Shown here piece after piece: positions 40,564 through 49,707 of a stretch of DNA of 64,000 nucleotides (its first letter is position 1; the number at the start of each line of letters is the position of its first letter). A model generated the notes under the pieces. The model had not been told where the DNA came from and did no database searches. It was given only the letters and a program-made list of their open reading frames with translations. The DNA is from Buchnera aphidicola (Chaitophorus viminalis) (GTDB lineage Bacteria > Pseudomonadota > Gammaproteobacteria > Enterobacterales > Enterobacteriaceae): NCBI RefSeq assembly GCF_026122795.1, contig NZ_JAIWQV010000002.1:1-64000 (forward strand), read 5' to 3'. The position numbers and the translations under genes are program-made.

Positions 40564-42471
40564 ATGCCAGTTATAACTTTTCCTGACGGTTTTAAAAAAA
40601 AGTATAAAAATTCAATTTCAATTAATAAAATTTTAGAAACTTTTCAAGATATTCAAAAAAATAAATATATTGCTGGATTTTTAAATAATAAAATTGTAGA
40701 TTTTCATACTATTATTACGAAAGATTCAAAATTGTCTTTTATTAAAAAAAAAAATAATTTATCTCTATCAATTATTAATAATACATTTGTTCATTTATTA
40801 GGTTATAGTATAAAAACTTTATGGCCAAAAATTAAATTACATAAATTTTTATCAGATGAGAATAAATTTTATTATGATTTTTATAAAAAAAATCCTTTAA
40901 AAGAAAAACATATAGCTTTAATTGAAAAAAAAATGCGAGATTTAATAAAAAAAAAATATTATATTTTAAAAAAAGACTTGCATTATCAAGATTTAAAAAA
41001 TATTTTAAAAAAATTAAATGAAGATTATAAAATTAAAATTTTAAAATTCAATTTTAAAAAAAATAACTATATTAGTTGTTATTTTCATGAAAATCATATT
41101 GATTTCATGATAGATATAGAAGCTCCTAAAATAAATTTTTGTAAATATTTTAAATTAAATAAATTATCTGGTGTATATTTAAATTCAGATAAAAAAAATA
41201 AAATGATTCAAAGAATTTCTGGAATATCTTTTTTAAATAAAAAAAACTTTTATTCATATTTTAAAAATTTAGAGTTAAAAAAAAATTTTGATCATAGAAA
41301 ATTAAATCTAACTTTAAATTTATTTCATTTACAAGAAGATGTTCCAGGAATGGTGTTTTGGCATAATAATGGATTTTTTATATTTAAAAAATTAAAAAAT
41401 TTTATTAGAAGAAAATTAAAAAAATATAATTATCAAGAAGTAAGAACACCTATATTAATGAATAAATTTATATGGAAAAAAAGTGGTCATTTAGAAAATT
41501 ATAAAAATTTAATGTTTTCTACTTATTCCGATAATAAAGATTATTGTATTAAACCAATGAATTGTCCTGGTCATATAAACATTTTTAATTATAAATTAAA
41601 ATCTTATAGAGATTTACCAATTCGTATGTCAGAATTTGGAAGTTGTCATCGTCAAGAACCTTCTGGAGCTTTACATGGATTAATGCGTTTAAGAAATTTT
41701 ACTCAAGATGATGCGCATATTTTTTGTACTAAAGAACAATTACAAGATGAAATTAATCTTTGTATAAAAATGATTTATGAAATATATAACATTTTTTCTT
41801 TTAAAAAAATTATTGTTAAATTATCTACTCGTCCTGATAATAGAATTGGTGATAATTTTGTATGGGATCAGGCTGAATCTATATTAAAAAAAGTTTTAGA
41901 GAAAAATAATATATTATTTTCTTATCAAATTGGAGATGGTGCATTTTATGGTCCTAAAATTGAATTTGATTTACAAGATTCTTTTAATAGAAAATGGCAA
42001 TGTGGAACAATTCAATTAGATTTTTATTTACCTAAAAGATTAGGATCTTTTTACATTGATAAAAATAATATAAAAAAAACTCCAGTTTTAATTCATCGAG
42101 CAGCGTTAGGTTCATTAGAACGATTTATAGGAATTTTACTTGAAGAATATAAAGGTTACCTTCCAATTTGGTTATCTCCTATACAAGTTAAAATTATAAA
42201 TATTTCACAAAAAAATATTAAATATTGCCATACTATATTAAATTTTTTACAAAAAGAAAATATTAGATCTGAATTAGATTTAAGAAAAAAAAGTTTAGGT
42301 TTAAAAATTAGAGAAAGTACATTATTAAAAATTCCTTATATATTAATTTGTGGAGATAAAGAAGAAAAAAATAATACTATATCTTTTAGAAAAATTCAAG
42401 AAAATAAGATTTATAATATGAATTTATCAGATTTTATTCAAGAAATTTATAATGAAAATAGCGGTTTTTAA
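40564..42471 (+). CDS. thrS: Threonyl-tRNA synthetase with degenerate editing site
   Basis: Class II synthetase charging tRNA-Thr. 635 residues from this start (E. coli 642), chosen because MPVITFPDG is the family N-terminus. Domains: TGS (about 1-60), editing domain (62-225), catalytic core with MNCPGHINIFN near 333-343, FGSCHRQEPSGALHGLMR near 358-375 and GPKIEFDLQD near 461, and an anticodon-binding domain (from about 535). The editing domain lacks key residues: E. coli positions 73, 182 and 186 (His, Cys, His) are Asn, Met and Glu here; only His77 and Asp180 remain. The zinc-binding Cys/His of the catalytic core are intact. infC follows 25 bases later. Confidence 0.96.
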   Translation: MPVITFPDGFKKKYKNSISINKILETFQDIQKNKYIAGFLNNKIVDFHTIITKDSKLSFIKKKNNLSLSIINNTFVHLLGYSIKTLWPKIKLHKFLSDENKFYYDFYKKNPLKEKHIALIEKKMRDLIKKKYYILKKDLHYQDLKNILKKLNEDYKIKILKFNFKKNNYISCYFHENHIDFMIDIEAPKINFCKYFKLNKLSGVYLNSDKKNKMIQRISGISFLNKKNFYSYFKNLELKKNFDHRKLNLTLNLFHLQEDVPGMVFWHNNGFFIFKKLKNFIRRKLKKYNYQEVRTPILMNKFIWKKSGHLENYKNLMFSTYSDNKDYCIKPMNCPGHINIFNYKLKSYRDLPIRMSEFGSCHRQEPSGALHGLMRLRNFTQDDAHIFCTKEQLQDEINLCIKMIYEIYNIFSFKKIIVKLSTRPDNRIGDNFVWDQAESILKKVLEKNNILFSYQIGDGAFYGPKIEFDLQDSFNRKWQCGTIQLDFYLPKRLGSFYIDKNNIKKTPVLIHRAALGSLERFIGILLEEYKGYLPIWLSPIQVKIINISQKNIKYCHTILNFLQKENIRSELDLRKKSLGLKIRESTLLKIPYILICGDKEEKNNTISFRKIQENKIYNMNLSDFIQEIYNENSGF

Positions 42472-42496
42472 ATAAAGTACTATGGAGGAATAAAAT

Positions 42497-43033
42497 ATTA
42501 AAGGCTGGAAAAGAGTATCAAATATAAGAAAACATAGAATAAATAATGAAATTCGTGCTTTAAAAGTACGTTTAACTGGTTTAAAAGGAGAAAAAATAGG
42601 TATCGTTAGCATATATGATGCTTTGAAAAAAGCTGAAATAGAAGGGTTAGATTTAGTAGAAATTAGTCCAAATGCAGAACCTCCTGTATGTAAAATTATG
42701 AATTATGGGAAATTTATTTATACTAAAGCTAAAGCTTTAAAAGAACAAAAAAGAAAACAAAAAATTATTCAAATTAAAGAAGTAAAATTTCGACCAAGTA
42801 CAGATGAAGGAGATTATCAAGTTAAATTAAGAAATTTAAAACGTTTTTTAAAAGATGGTCATAAAGTTAAAATTACTTTGAGATATAGAGGAAGAGAAAT
42901 GGCTCATCAAAAAATTGGATTAGACGTATTACATAGAATTAAATTAGATTTAAGTAATATTTCTTCAATAGAATTTTTTCCTTCTAAAATAGAAGGTAGA
43001 CAAATGGTGATGATTTTATCTCCTAAAAAATAA
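42497..43033 (+). CDS. infC: Translation initiation factor IF-3 (AUU start)
   Basis: Binds 30S subunits, enforces start-codon choice and prevents premature 50S joining. 178 residues if started at the ATT at 42497 (E. coli 180). The first ATG is 126 bases downstream and would delete most of the N-domain; reading from ATT gives [20 protein letters not shown] and [11 protein letters not shown], which align with the complete E. coli N-terminus. A strong GGAGG lies 8 bases before the [23 protein letters not shown] near 58-77 and MAHQKIG near 135 are signatures. In E. coli the AUU start provides autoregulation by IF-3. Leads infC-rpmI-rplT. Confidence 0.95.
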   Translation: MKGWKRVSNIRKHRINNEIRALKVRLTGLKGEKIGIVSIYDALKKAEIEGLDLVEISPNAEPPVCKIMNYGKFIYTKAKALKEQKRKQKIIQIKEVKFRPSTDEGDYQVKLRNLKRFLKDGHKVKITLRYRGREMAHQKIGLDVLHRIKLDLSNISSIEFFPSKIEGRQMVMILSPKK

Positions 43034-43089
43034 ATTTATGAGATATTATTATTAATATTAATTTATTTTTCAAATTATATAGGATATAC

Positions 43090-43293
43090 ATGAAAAAATT
43101 AAAAACTTTAAAAAGTGCAATTAAACGTTTTAAAAAAACTTCTTCTGGTCGATTTAAAAGAAAAAAAGCTAATTTAAGACATATTTTAACTAAAAAATCT
43201 ACTTCAAGAAAAAGAAATTTAAGAAAAAAAACAATTATTTCTAAAGCAAATATTAAAGTAGTAAAATCTTTTTTTCCATATTATTACAAATAA
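43090..43293 (+). CDS. rpmI: 50S ribosomal protein L35
   Basis: 67-residue basic large-subunit protein (E. coli 65). [20 protein letters not shown] at the N-terminus and [17 protein letters not shown] in the middle are the L35 signature. Lies 56 bases after infC and 40 before rplT, the conserved infC-rpmI-rplT operon, whose two ribosomal genes are controlled by L20 in E. coli. AGGAT ribosome-binding site upstream. About half of its residues are Lys or Arg, typical for L35 in A+T-rich genomes. Confidence 0.97.
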   Translation: MKKLKTLKSAIKRFKKTSSGRFKRKKANLRHILTKKSTSRKRNLRKKTIISKANIKVVKSFFPYYYK

Positions 43294-43333
43294 AATATTT
43301 AAAAAAATTTTTTAACAAATTAAGGATTCTAAA

Positions 43334-43693
43334 ATGGCTCGAGTTAAAAGAGGAGTATTCTCTCGTGCTCGTCATAAAAAAATTTTAAAACAAGCAAAAG
43401 GATATTATGGTGCACGATCTAGAGTATATAGAGTAGCAAATCAAGCAGTTTTAAAAGCTGGCCAATATTCTTATAGAGATAGACGTCAAAAAAAAAGAAT
43501 TTTTAGAAAGTTATGGATTTCTCGTATTAATGCTGCTACTCGAATACATAACTTGTCTTATAGTAATTTTATATATGGATTAAAAAAAGCATCTATTAAT
43601 ATCAATCGTAAAATATTATCAGATATAGCAATTTATGATGAACTATCTTTTAAAAAATTAATAGAAACTGCAAATATACATTTATCTAAATAA
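43334..43693 (+). CDS. rplT: 50S ribosomal protein L20
   Basis: Early-assembly large-subunit protein; also the translational repressor of rpmI-rplT in E. coli. 119 residues (E. coli 118). [20 protein letters not shown] then [19 protein letters not shown] and [20 protein letters not shown] are near identical to the family. Last gene of the IF3-L35-L20 operon; a hairpin with a T run 110 bases downstream separates it from pheS. Confidence 0.97.
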   Translation: MARVKRGVFSRARHKKILKQAKGYYGARSRVYRVANQAVLKAGQYSYRDRRQKKRIFRKLWISRINAATRIHNLSYSNFIYGLKKASININRKILSDIAIYDELSFKKLIETANIHLSK

Positions 43694-43802
43694 GATATTA
43701 TTTTATATAATATTTCTTTTAATTAAAGAAAATTATAATTAGTATTTAATTAAATGTTATATAAAATTTAAAGAATATTTTTTTAAAATGAAATACACTG
43801 AT

Positions 43803-43827
43803 AAGCTTCCTTTAAAGGAAGCTTTTT
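43803..43827 (+). terminator. Terminator between rplT and pheS (attenuator relic)
   Basis: Perfect 8-bp stem AAGCTTCC (43803-43810) and GGAAGCTT (43817-43824), loop TTTAAA, then T run to 43827. In E. coli this place holds the pheST attenuator with a Phe-rich leader peptide; no Phe-rich leader exists here, so this is either a plain rplT terminator or a fixed relic of the attenuator. A 13-codon ORF (43788-43829) runs through the hairpin but lacks a clear ribosome-binding site. Confidence 0.75.
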
Positions 43828-43860
43828 AGTATATTATTAATTTCTATGGAATTTTAAATT

Positions 43861-44847
43861 ATGAATGATAATAAAAATTATATTCAAGATATTATATTAA
43901 AATTGAATAAATGTAAGAGTAAAAATGATTTAAATATGATACGTTCTCAATATTTAGGTGTTAATGGTATTATTACTCAAAAATTTAAAAAATTAAAAAC
44001 ATTAGATGTAGAAAGTAAAAAAAAATTCAGTATAAAAATTAATAAAATTAAAAAAAAAATTTTAAAATTATTATTTTTAAAAAAGAATACTTTAAAAGAA
44101 ACTATGATTAAAAATTTATATAAAAATAATAATATTGATATATCTTTATCAAGTAAAGAAGTAAATCTTGGTTCAGTACATATTATTACTTATTCTATAA
44201 ATCGTATCATAAATTTCTTTTCTAAATTAGGTTTTGAAGCATTATATGGTCCAGAAATAGAAAGTGATTATTACAATTTTGATGCATTAAATATAAAAAA
44301 AAATCATCCATCTAGAGATAATCATGACACTTTTTGGTTTAATAAAAATATTTTATTAAGAACTCAAACTTCAAGTATGCAAATTCGTACTATGGAAAAA
44401 AAAACTCCTCCTGTGAGAATTATTGTTCCTGGAAAAGTATATAGAAATGATTCTAGCTTAACTCATAGTCCGATGTTTCATCAAATAGAAGGTTTTATTA
44501 TAGATAAAAAAATTAATTTTTCTAATTTAAAATGGATTATGAAAAATTTTTTATTATTTTTTTTTAAAAAAAAATGTAAAATTCGTTTTAGAAATTCATA
44601 TTTTCCTTTTACTACTCCATCTGCAGAAATAGATATTTTTAATGAAATATCTAAAAAATGGTTAGAAGTTCTCGGATGTGGTATGATTCATCCTTTAGTT
44701 TTAAAAAAAGTGAATATTAATCCTGAGAAATATATTGGATGTGCTTTTGGGATAGGAATAGAACGTTTAATTATGTTAAAATATAATATTTTAAATATTC
44801 GTTCATTTTTTAAAAATGATTTAAGATTATTAAAACAATTTAAATAA
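43861..44847 (+). CDS. pheS: Phenylalanyl-tRNA synthetase alpha subunit
   Basis: Catalytic subunit of the alpha2-beta2 PheRS. 328 residues (E. coli 327). N-terminal coiled-coil (about 1-85) for tRNA binding, then class II motifs: motif 1 near FSKLGFEALYGPEIESDYYN (118-137), motif 2 in VPGKVYRNDSSLTHSPMFHQ (182-201), motif 3 in GCAFGIGIERLIMLKYNI (297-314). FPFTTPSAEIDIF near 246 and LEVLGCGMIHP near 266 line the Phe pocket. The following pheT starts 12 bases after the stop. Confidence 0.97.
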   Translation: MNDNKNYIQDIILKLNKCKSKNDLNMIRSQYLGVNGIITQKFKKLKTLDVESKKKFSIKINKIKKKILKLLFLKKNTLKETMIKNLYKNNNIDISLSSKEVNLGSVHIITYSINRIINFFSKLGFEALYGPEIESDYYNFDALNIKKNHPSRDNHDTFWFNKNILLRTQTSSMQIRTMEKKTPPVRIIVPGKVYRNDSSLTHSPMFHQIEGFIIDKKINFSNLKWIMKNFLLFFFKKKCKIRFRNSYFPFTTPSAEIDIFNEISKKWLEVLGCGMIHPLVLKKVNINPEKYIGCAFGIGIERLIMLKYNILNIRSFFKNDLRLLKQFK

Positions 44848-44859
44848 CAGTGAGAACAA

Positions 44860-47259
44860 ATGAAATTTAGTTTATCATGGTTAAAAAAATTTTTAAATAG
44901 AGATTTAAAAAATTCTTTAATTTGTAATCAATTAACAGAAATTGGTTTAGAAGTAGAAAGTTTACAAAAAAAAAAAAATTTTTTTAAAAATTCTTATATT
45001 GGAAAAATTATTTCTATATCTAATAAAAGTGATAAAAATATTTTAAAAATTAAATTCAATAAAAAGTTTATAATTAATGTTCTTACAAAAAAAAAAAATT
45101 TTTATATAGGTATGAAATTAGCTGTTGGATTAAAAAATCAAGATTTAATAGATTTTAAAAATTTTGTTAAAATAAATAAAAAAAATAATTTATTAATTTG
45201 GAAAATATATACATATTATGATTTTAAAATTTTTGGCAATAAAGATTATATCGTAGAGTTTCCTAAAGATCAAGAAATAGGAATTTTAGTTGAAAAATAT
45301 TTTAATAAATTTCCAGATGATTTATTAACTTTAAATATTACTCCTAATAGAAATGATTGTTTAGGAATTTTTGGTATAGCAAGAGAATTATCTGTTATTA
45401 ATAATTTCAAATTAAAAAATAAATTTAAACATTGTAATAATTTGAAGAAATTAAAATATAATAATGATTTTAAAATTTCTATATCTAATCATAGTATTTG
45501 TTCCAGTTATTTTATAAAAATTATTAAAAATATAGATTTATCTATTCAGACTCCGTTTTGGATTAGAGAGAGATTAAGAAAATCTCATATTAATTCTATT
45601 AATATTATTTATGATGTTGTTAATTATGTTTCTCTTGAATATGGTCAGTCTATTCATATTTTTGATTTAGATCAATTTAACAAAAAAAAAATAAAAATTA
45701 GATTATCTAAATCTGATGAAAGTATTTTATTGAAAAAACATTCTTTAGTTAAAATTTTTAAGAATACATTAGTTTTTGAAAATAATGGAAATATTTTTTC
45801 TTTAGGTGGTTATATTAATTCTAAAAATTATTTGATAAATGAAAATACTAAAAATATTTATATTGGATCAGGAGTATTTAAAAATAGTTTAATTAATTAC
45901 ATTAAAAAAAAATATAATAAATATTATGTTTCTTATGATAATTATTATAGACAATGCGAACTTAATTTATGTATTTTTTCTTTAGAACGTATTTCAAAAA
46001 TATTATCTAAATTTTTTTCTGGTATTCATACTTCTAATATTTGTTTAATAAATAACAGAAATATTAAAAAAAATATAGTTTTATCATATAAAAAAGTTAA
46101 TAAAGTTTTAGGATTTGTTATTAATAAATTTATGGTTTTAAATATATTAAAAAAATTAGAATATATAATTTTTGAAAAATTATATAAATTAATAGTTATT
46201 CCTCCTAACTTTCGTTCAGATATTATATATCCAGAAGATGTTATATCTGATTTAATACGCTTTTATGGATATAATAAGTTACCTAGTTTACCTTTAGAAT
46301 TAAATTCATATATACCAAAAAAAAATTTTGTTTTAAATAAATTGTTTAAAATAAAAAAATTTTTATCTCATAAAGGATATTCTGAAGTAATAAATTATAG
46401 TTTTACTGATAAAAATTCTCAAAAGTTATTTTTTAAAAATAGAAAACTAATAAAAATTATTAATCCAATTTCAAAAGATTTGTCTTATATGAGAACGTCT
46501 TTATTTCCTGGTTTATTAAAAAATTTAAATTATAATGTAAATCGTCAACAAGAAAATTTTCGTTTATTTGAAAGTGGATTATGTTTTATTAAAAATAAAA
46601 ATAAAACACTTAAAACTAATCAAAATTTATTATTATCAGGAATAATTAGTGGAAGTAAATTTCAAAAAAATTGGTTTAATAAAGAAATAAAATTTAGTTT
46701 CTATGATTTAAAATATGATCTAGAAAAATTTTTATTATATTTTTATAATATAAATAATATTTATTTTAAAAAATCTTATATAAATGGATTTGATGCAAAT
46801 ATATGTGCAAAAATTTATTTTCAGAATATTAAATTAGGATGTATTGGATTATTAAGTTCTTCTATTAATAAATTTTTTAATATTATAAATAATATTTTTG
46901 CTTTTGAACTTTTTATAGAAAAAATTCCTATATTAAAAAAAAATCCTATACAAGAATTTTCTTTTTATCCTTATAGTGTAAGAGATATTTCAATTATTAT
47001 TTCTAATTCTATTAGTGCTTTAGATGTGATTAAAGAATGTTATAAAATTTCTTTAGAAAATATTTTTAAAATTACAATAATTGATGTATATCAAGGAGAT
47101 AAAATTCCAAAAAATAAAAAAAGTCTTTCATTAAGAATTTTTTTTAAAAATTTAAAAAAAAATTTTACTTCTAACGATATAGAAATATTATTTAGAAAAT
47201 GTATTCATAAAATTAAAGTTAAATTTCAAGCAGTTTTACGAGATAAAAAATTTTTATAA
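44860..47259 (+). CDS. pheT: Phenylalanyl-tRNA synthetase beta subunit, degenerate editing site
   Basis: Structural and editing subunit of PheRS. 799 residues (E. coli 795). Order: B1 and EMAP-like domain (1-150), B3/B4 editing domain (about 210-400), B5 with PNFRSDIIYPEDVISDLIR near 449-467, core-like domain with NRQQENFRLFESG near 560, and C-terminal anticodon-binding B8 (about 705-799). The editing pocket is eroded: the positions of E. coli Glu334, Thr354 and Ala356 are Gly336, Tyr356 and Ser358 here, though the His in QSIHIFD is kept. The EMAP region also lost its usual cysteine and SEGM motifs. ihfA, the expected next gene, is missing. Confidence 0.96.
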   Translation: MKFSLSWLKKFLNRDLKNSLICNQLTEIGLEVESLQKKKNFFKNSYIGKIISISNKSDKNILKIKFNKKFIINVLTKKKNFYIGMKLAVGLKNQDLIDFKNFVKINKKNNLLIWKIYTYYDFKIFGNKDYIVEFPKDQEIGILVEKYFNKFPDDLLTLNITPNRNDCLGIFGIARELSVINNFKLKNKFKHCNNLKKLKYNNDFKISISNHSICSSYFIKIIKNIDLSIQTPFWIRERLRKSHINSINIIYDVVNYVSLEYGQSIHIFDLDQFNKKKIKIRLSKSDESILLKKHSLVKIFKNTLVFENNGNIFSLGGYINSKNYLINENTKNIYIGSGVFKNSLINYIKKKYNKYYVSYDNYYRQCELNLCIFSLERISKILSKFFSGIHTSNICLINNRNIKKNIVLSYKKVNKVLGFVINKFMVLNILKKLEYIIFEKLYKLIVIPPNFRSDIIYPEDVISDLIRFYGYNKLPSLPLELNSYIPKKNFVLNKLFKIKKFLSHKGYSEVINYSFTDKNSQKLFFKNRKLIKIINPISKDLSYMRTSLFPGLLKNLNYNVNRQQENFRLFESGLCFIKNKNKTLKTNQNLLLSGIISGSKFQKNWFNKEIKFSFYDLKYDLEKFLLYFYNINNIYFKKSYINGFDANICAKIYFQNIKLGCIGLLSSSINKFFNIINNIFAFELFIEKIPILKKNPIQEFSFYPYSVRDISIIISNSISALDVIKECYKISLENIFKITIIDVYQGDKIPKNKKSLSLRIFFKNLKKNFTSNDIEILFRKCIHKIKVKFQAVLRDKKFL

Positions 47260-47617
47260 AATATTTTAATATATTTTTAAAAAATAAATTTATTTTGTAT
47301 TAATATATATTTAATATTAATTATAATTATTAAACTTAAATTTACAATATAAGGAATTAAATATGTTAGATTTTTTTATTTCAATTTATTTTAATTAATT
47401 TGTGTATAAATATTAATAAATTTTTATATTTTATAGTTTGTTATATTTATTTTATAAAATAGAAAAATAAACAAAAAAAAATAAAATATTTTTTGTAACA
47501 AAAATATTTCATATTTACAACAAAAATATTTTATTTAAATAGATTTTTTGACTAAAAATTTTAAAAAAATTATTTTTTTTTTTAAACATTTTTAGTCAAT
47601 TTAAAACTATAAAAATA
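47260..47617. other. 358-base spacer after pheT (expected site of ihfA) with inverted repeats
   Basis: No IHF-alpha gene can be read here. Contents: a 12-codon ATG ORF (47363-47398, MLDFFISIYFN) with a good AAGGA site, possibly the beginning of a lost gene or a leader; near-palindromic and repeated ACAAAAATATTT elements around 47485-47535; and a perfect 12-bp inverted repeat TTGACTAAAAAT/ATTTTTAGTCAA (47548-47559 and 47588-47599, 28-base loop) just beyond the glyS stop. The last has no U tract on either strand. Confidence 0.55.
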
Positions 47618-49690
47618 TTAATATAAATAAGAAAAAATAGCTATTTTTTGAAAAGTTTTATGAATCATATATAAAATATTTAATCTATTTTTTTGAATTT
47701 TTTTAATTTTATGATTAATTTGAATTGTATTAAAAAATTTTTCTAAAATATCGTGAATATTTATAATTTCTATAATAGATTTTTTATATTTTGTTTGTTG
47801 ATTGAAGATTTTAATTTTTTTGTTTGTATGTTGAATTTTTTTAAACAGTTTTTTTTCTAGTTCATGTTGAAATAGTTCAGGTTTAATTATAAATGAATTT
47901 TTAAAATCTTGATTTTTTAAAATATTTGTAATTCTTTTATTAAGATTTAATATTTTTTTTGAATCTTTAGATTTAAGAAATTTGATCATTGTTAGAATTT
48001 TTTTATTAACTTGAAATAAATTAATTTTATTTAGGTTAATTATAGATTTAACAATGTTTTTAATGTTTTTTTCTTTTTTATAAAAAAAATAAAATCTATT
48101 TATAATAAAACAAATTATTTTAGATATAATTTTTTTGATATTTTTTTTAATTCTATAGATTAAAATTATTTTTTTTATTAATTTATTTAAATTAAATGAA
48201 ATATTATAGAAAATTATTATTTTAATAATTCCTATAGAAATTCTTCTTAATGCAAATGGATCTTTATCTCCTTTAGGAATCTTACCTATAATAAACATAC
48301 CTATTAAAGTATCTAATTTGTCTGTTATAGATAATGCAATACCTATATTTGAAGTAGGTAATTTATCATTTTTATATTTTGGTAAATAATATTCTTTTAA
48401 AGCGTGGTAAACTTCTTTTACTTCTCCATTATTTTTTGCATAGTAAGATCCGATTATTCCTTGTAGATCAGGAAATTCTGATACCATATAACTGATAATA
48501 TCACATTTAGATAAAAATGCTGCTCTTTGAGCGTTTTTAGAATTAAATAAAATTTTTTTTCTTAATAATAATATTATTTTCTCTAATCTATTTGTTTTAT
48601 CTTCTAAAGTACCTAAATTTTCATAAAATAAAACTTTTTTTAATAATTTTTTATTATCAGATAATTTATTTTTTATATCTTTTTTAAAGAAGAAATTGAT
48701 ATCTTGTAATTTAGAAGATATTAATGTTTGATAACTAGATATAATTTTATTGCATTTATTGGTTTTTGTGTTAATTATACAAATAAATTTAGATTTTAAT
48801 TCTTTTTTTTTTTTAAATAATGGAAAACATTTTAAGTTATTTTCAAGAATATAAATTATAATTTCTTTAGGTAAAGATAAAAATTTTTTTTTAAAAGATA
48901 TTATTAATGCAGAAGGCCATTCTACTAATGCTGTAATTTCTTCTAATAAAAAATTATTTATGATTATATAACTTTTATTTTTTTTTGCTAAATTTAAGAT
49001 ATTTTTTTGAATTTTACTTTTTCTAACTTCATAATCTGCAATTATTTTTCCTTCATTTTTTAAAGTAGATAAATAATTTTTAGCATGTAAAACATTTATT
49101 TGATTTTTGTTTTTGATTAAATAATGACATTGAGTTTTTCTATTTGGAATTAAACCAAAGATTTTTTTAGAAATAATTTTTTTATTAATTAACATTATAA
49201 TATTTCTAATTGGTCGAATAAATTTATATTTTTTATCGTTCCATTTCATTAAATGAAGATGTGAACATGTATAAAAAATTTTTTTTGTAATTTCAGATAA
49301 TTTTTCTGAATAATCTAAATATTTTTTTTTCTGTTTATATATTAACCATTTTTTTTTATCTTTTTTTAGTATTTGAATGTGTGAATTATTAATTTTAAAT
49401 TTTTTCATCCATAATAATGCTGGTTTTTGTATAATTCCTTTTTTATTAAATGCAATTGAAATCGGTGGACCTTTTTGTATTATATATTCGTTTTTTTTAT
49501 AATATTTAAAATTTTTTATTTGAATAGCGATTCTTCTAGATGTAGCAAACCAGTATATTTTACTATAAATTATATTTTCTTTTTTTAATATTTCAATAAA
49601 TTTTGTATAAAAAGATAAAGAAATTTTTTTTAATTTTTTTGCTGGAAGATCTTCTGTGTTTATTTCTACTAAAAATGTTTTTTTTTTCAT
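47618..49690 (-). CDS. glyS: Glycyl-tRNA synthetase beta subunit
   Basis: Beta subunit of the alpha2-beta2 GlyRS; binds tRNA-Gly. 690 residues (E. coli 689). FLVEINTEDLPAKKLKKIS at the N-terminus, YWFATSRRIAI near 46, KGPPISIAFNKKG near 72, ALVEWPSALII near 253, and SYYAKNNGEVKEVYHALKEYY near 410-430 with GDKDPFALRR near 478-487 are the conserved marks. The last 180 residues are divergent and lysine-rich. It follows glyQ by 17 bases on the minus strand. Confidence 0.96.
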   Translation of the reverse strand: MKKKTFLVEINTEDLPAKKLKKISLSFYTKFIEILKKENIIYSKIYWFATSRRIAIQIKNFKYYKKNEYIIQKGPPISIAFNKKGIIQKPALLWMKKFKINNSHIQILKKDKKKWLIYKQKKKYLDYSEKLSEITKKIFYTCSHLHLMKWNDKKYKFIRPIRNIIMLINKKIISKKIFGLIPNRKTQCHYLIKNKNQINVLHAKNYLSTLKNEGKIIADYEVRKSKIQKNILNLAKKNKSYIIINNFLLEEITALVEWPSALIISFKKKFLSLPKEIIIYILENNLKCFPLFKKKKELKSKFICIINTKTNKCNKIISSYQTLISSKLQDINFFFKKDIKNKLSDNKKLLKKVLFYENLGTLEDKTNRLEKIILLLRKKILFNSKNAQRAAFLSKCDIISYMVSEFPDLQGIIGSYYAKNNGEVKEVYHALKEYYLPKYKNDKLPTSNIGIALSITDKLDTLIGMFIIGKIPKGDKDPFALRRISIGIIKIIIFYNISFNLNKLIKKIILIYRIKKNIKKIISKIICFIINRFYFFYKKEKNIKNIVKSIINLNKINLFQVNKKILTMIKFLKSKDSKKILNLNKRITNILKNQDFKNSFIIKPELFQHELEKKLFKKIQHTNKKIKIFNQQTKYKKSIIEIINIHDILEKFFNTIQINHKIKKIQKNRLNILYMIHKTFQKIAIFSYLY

Positions 49691-49707
49691 TTAAAAATTC
49701 TCATTTT

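Noticed and set aside
42623-43033. infC as a short 136-residue protein starting at the first ATG
   Set aside because: This would remove most of the IF-3 N-domain; the in-frame AUU at 42497 gives the full conserved protein after a strong Shine-Dalgarno.
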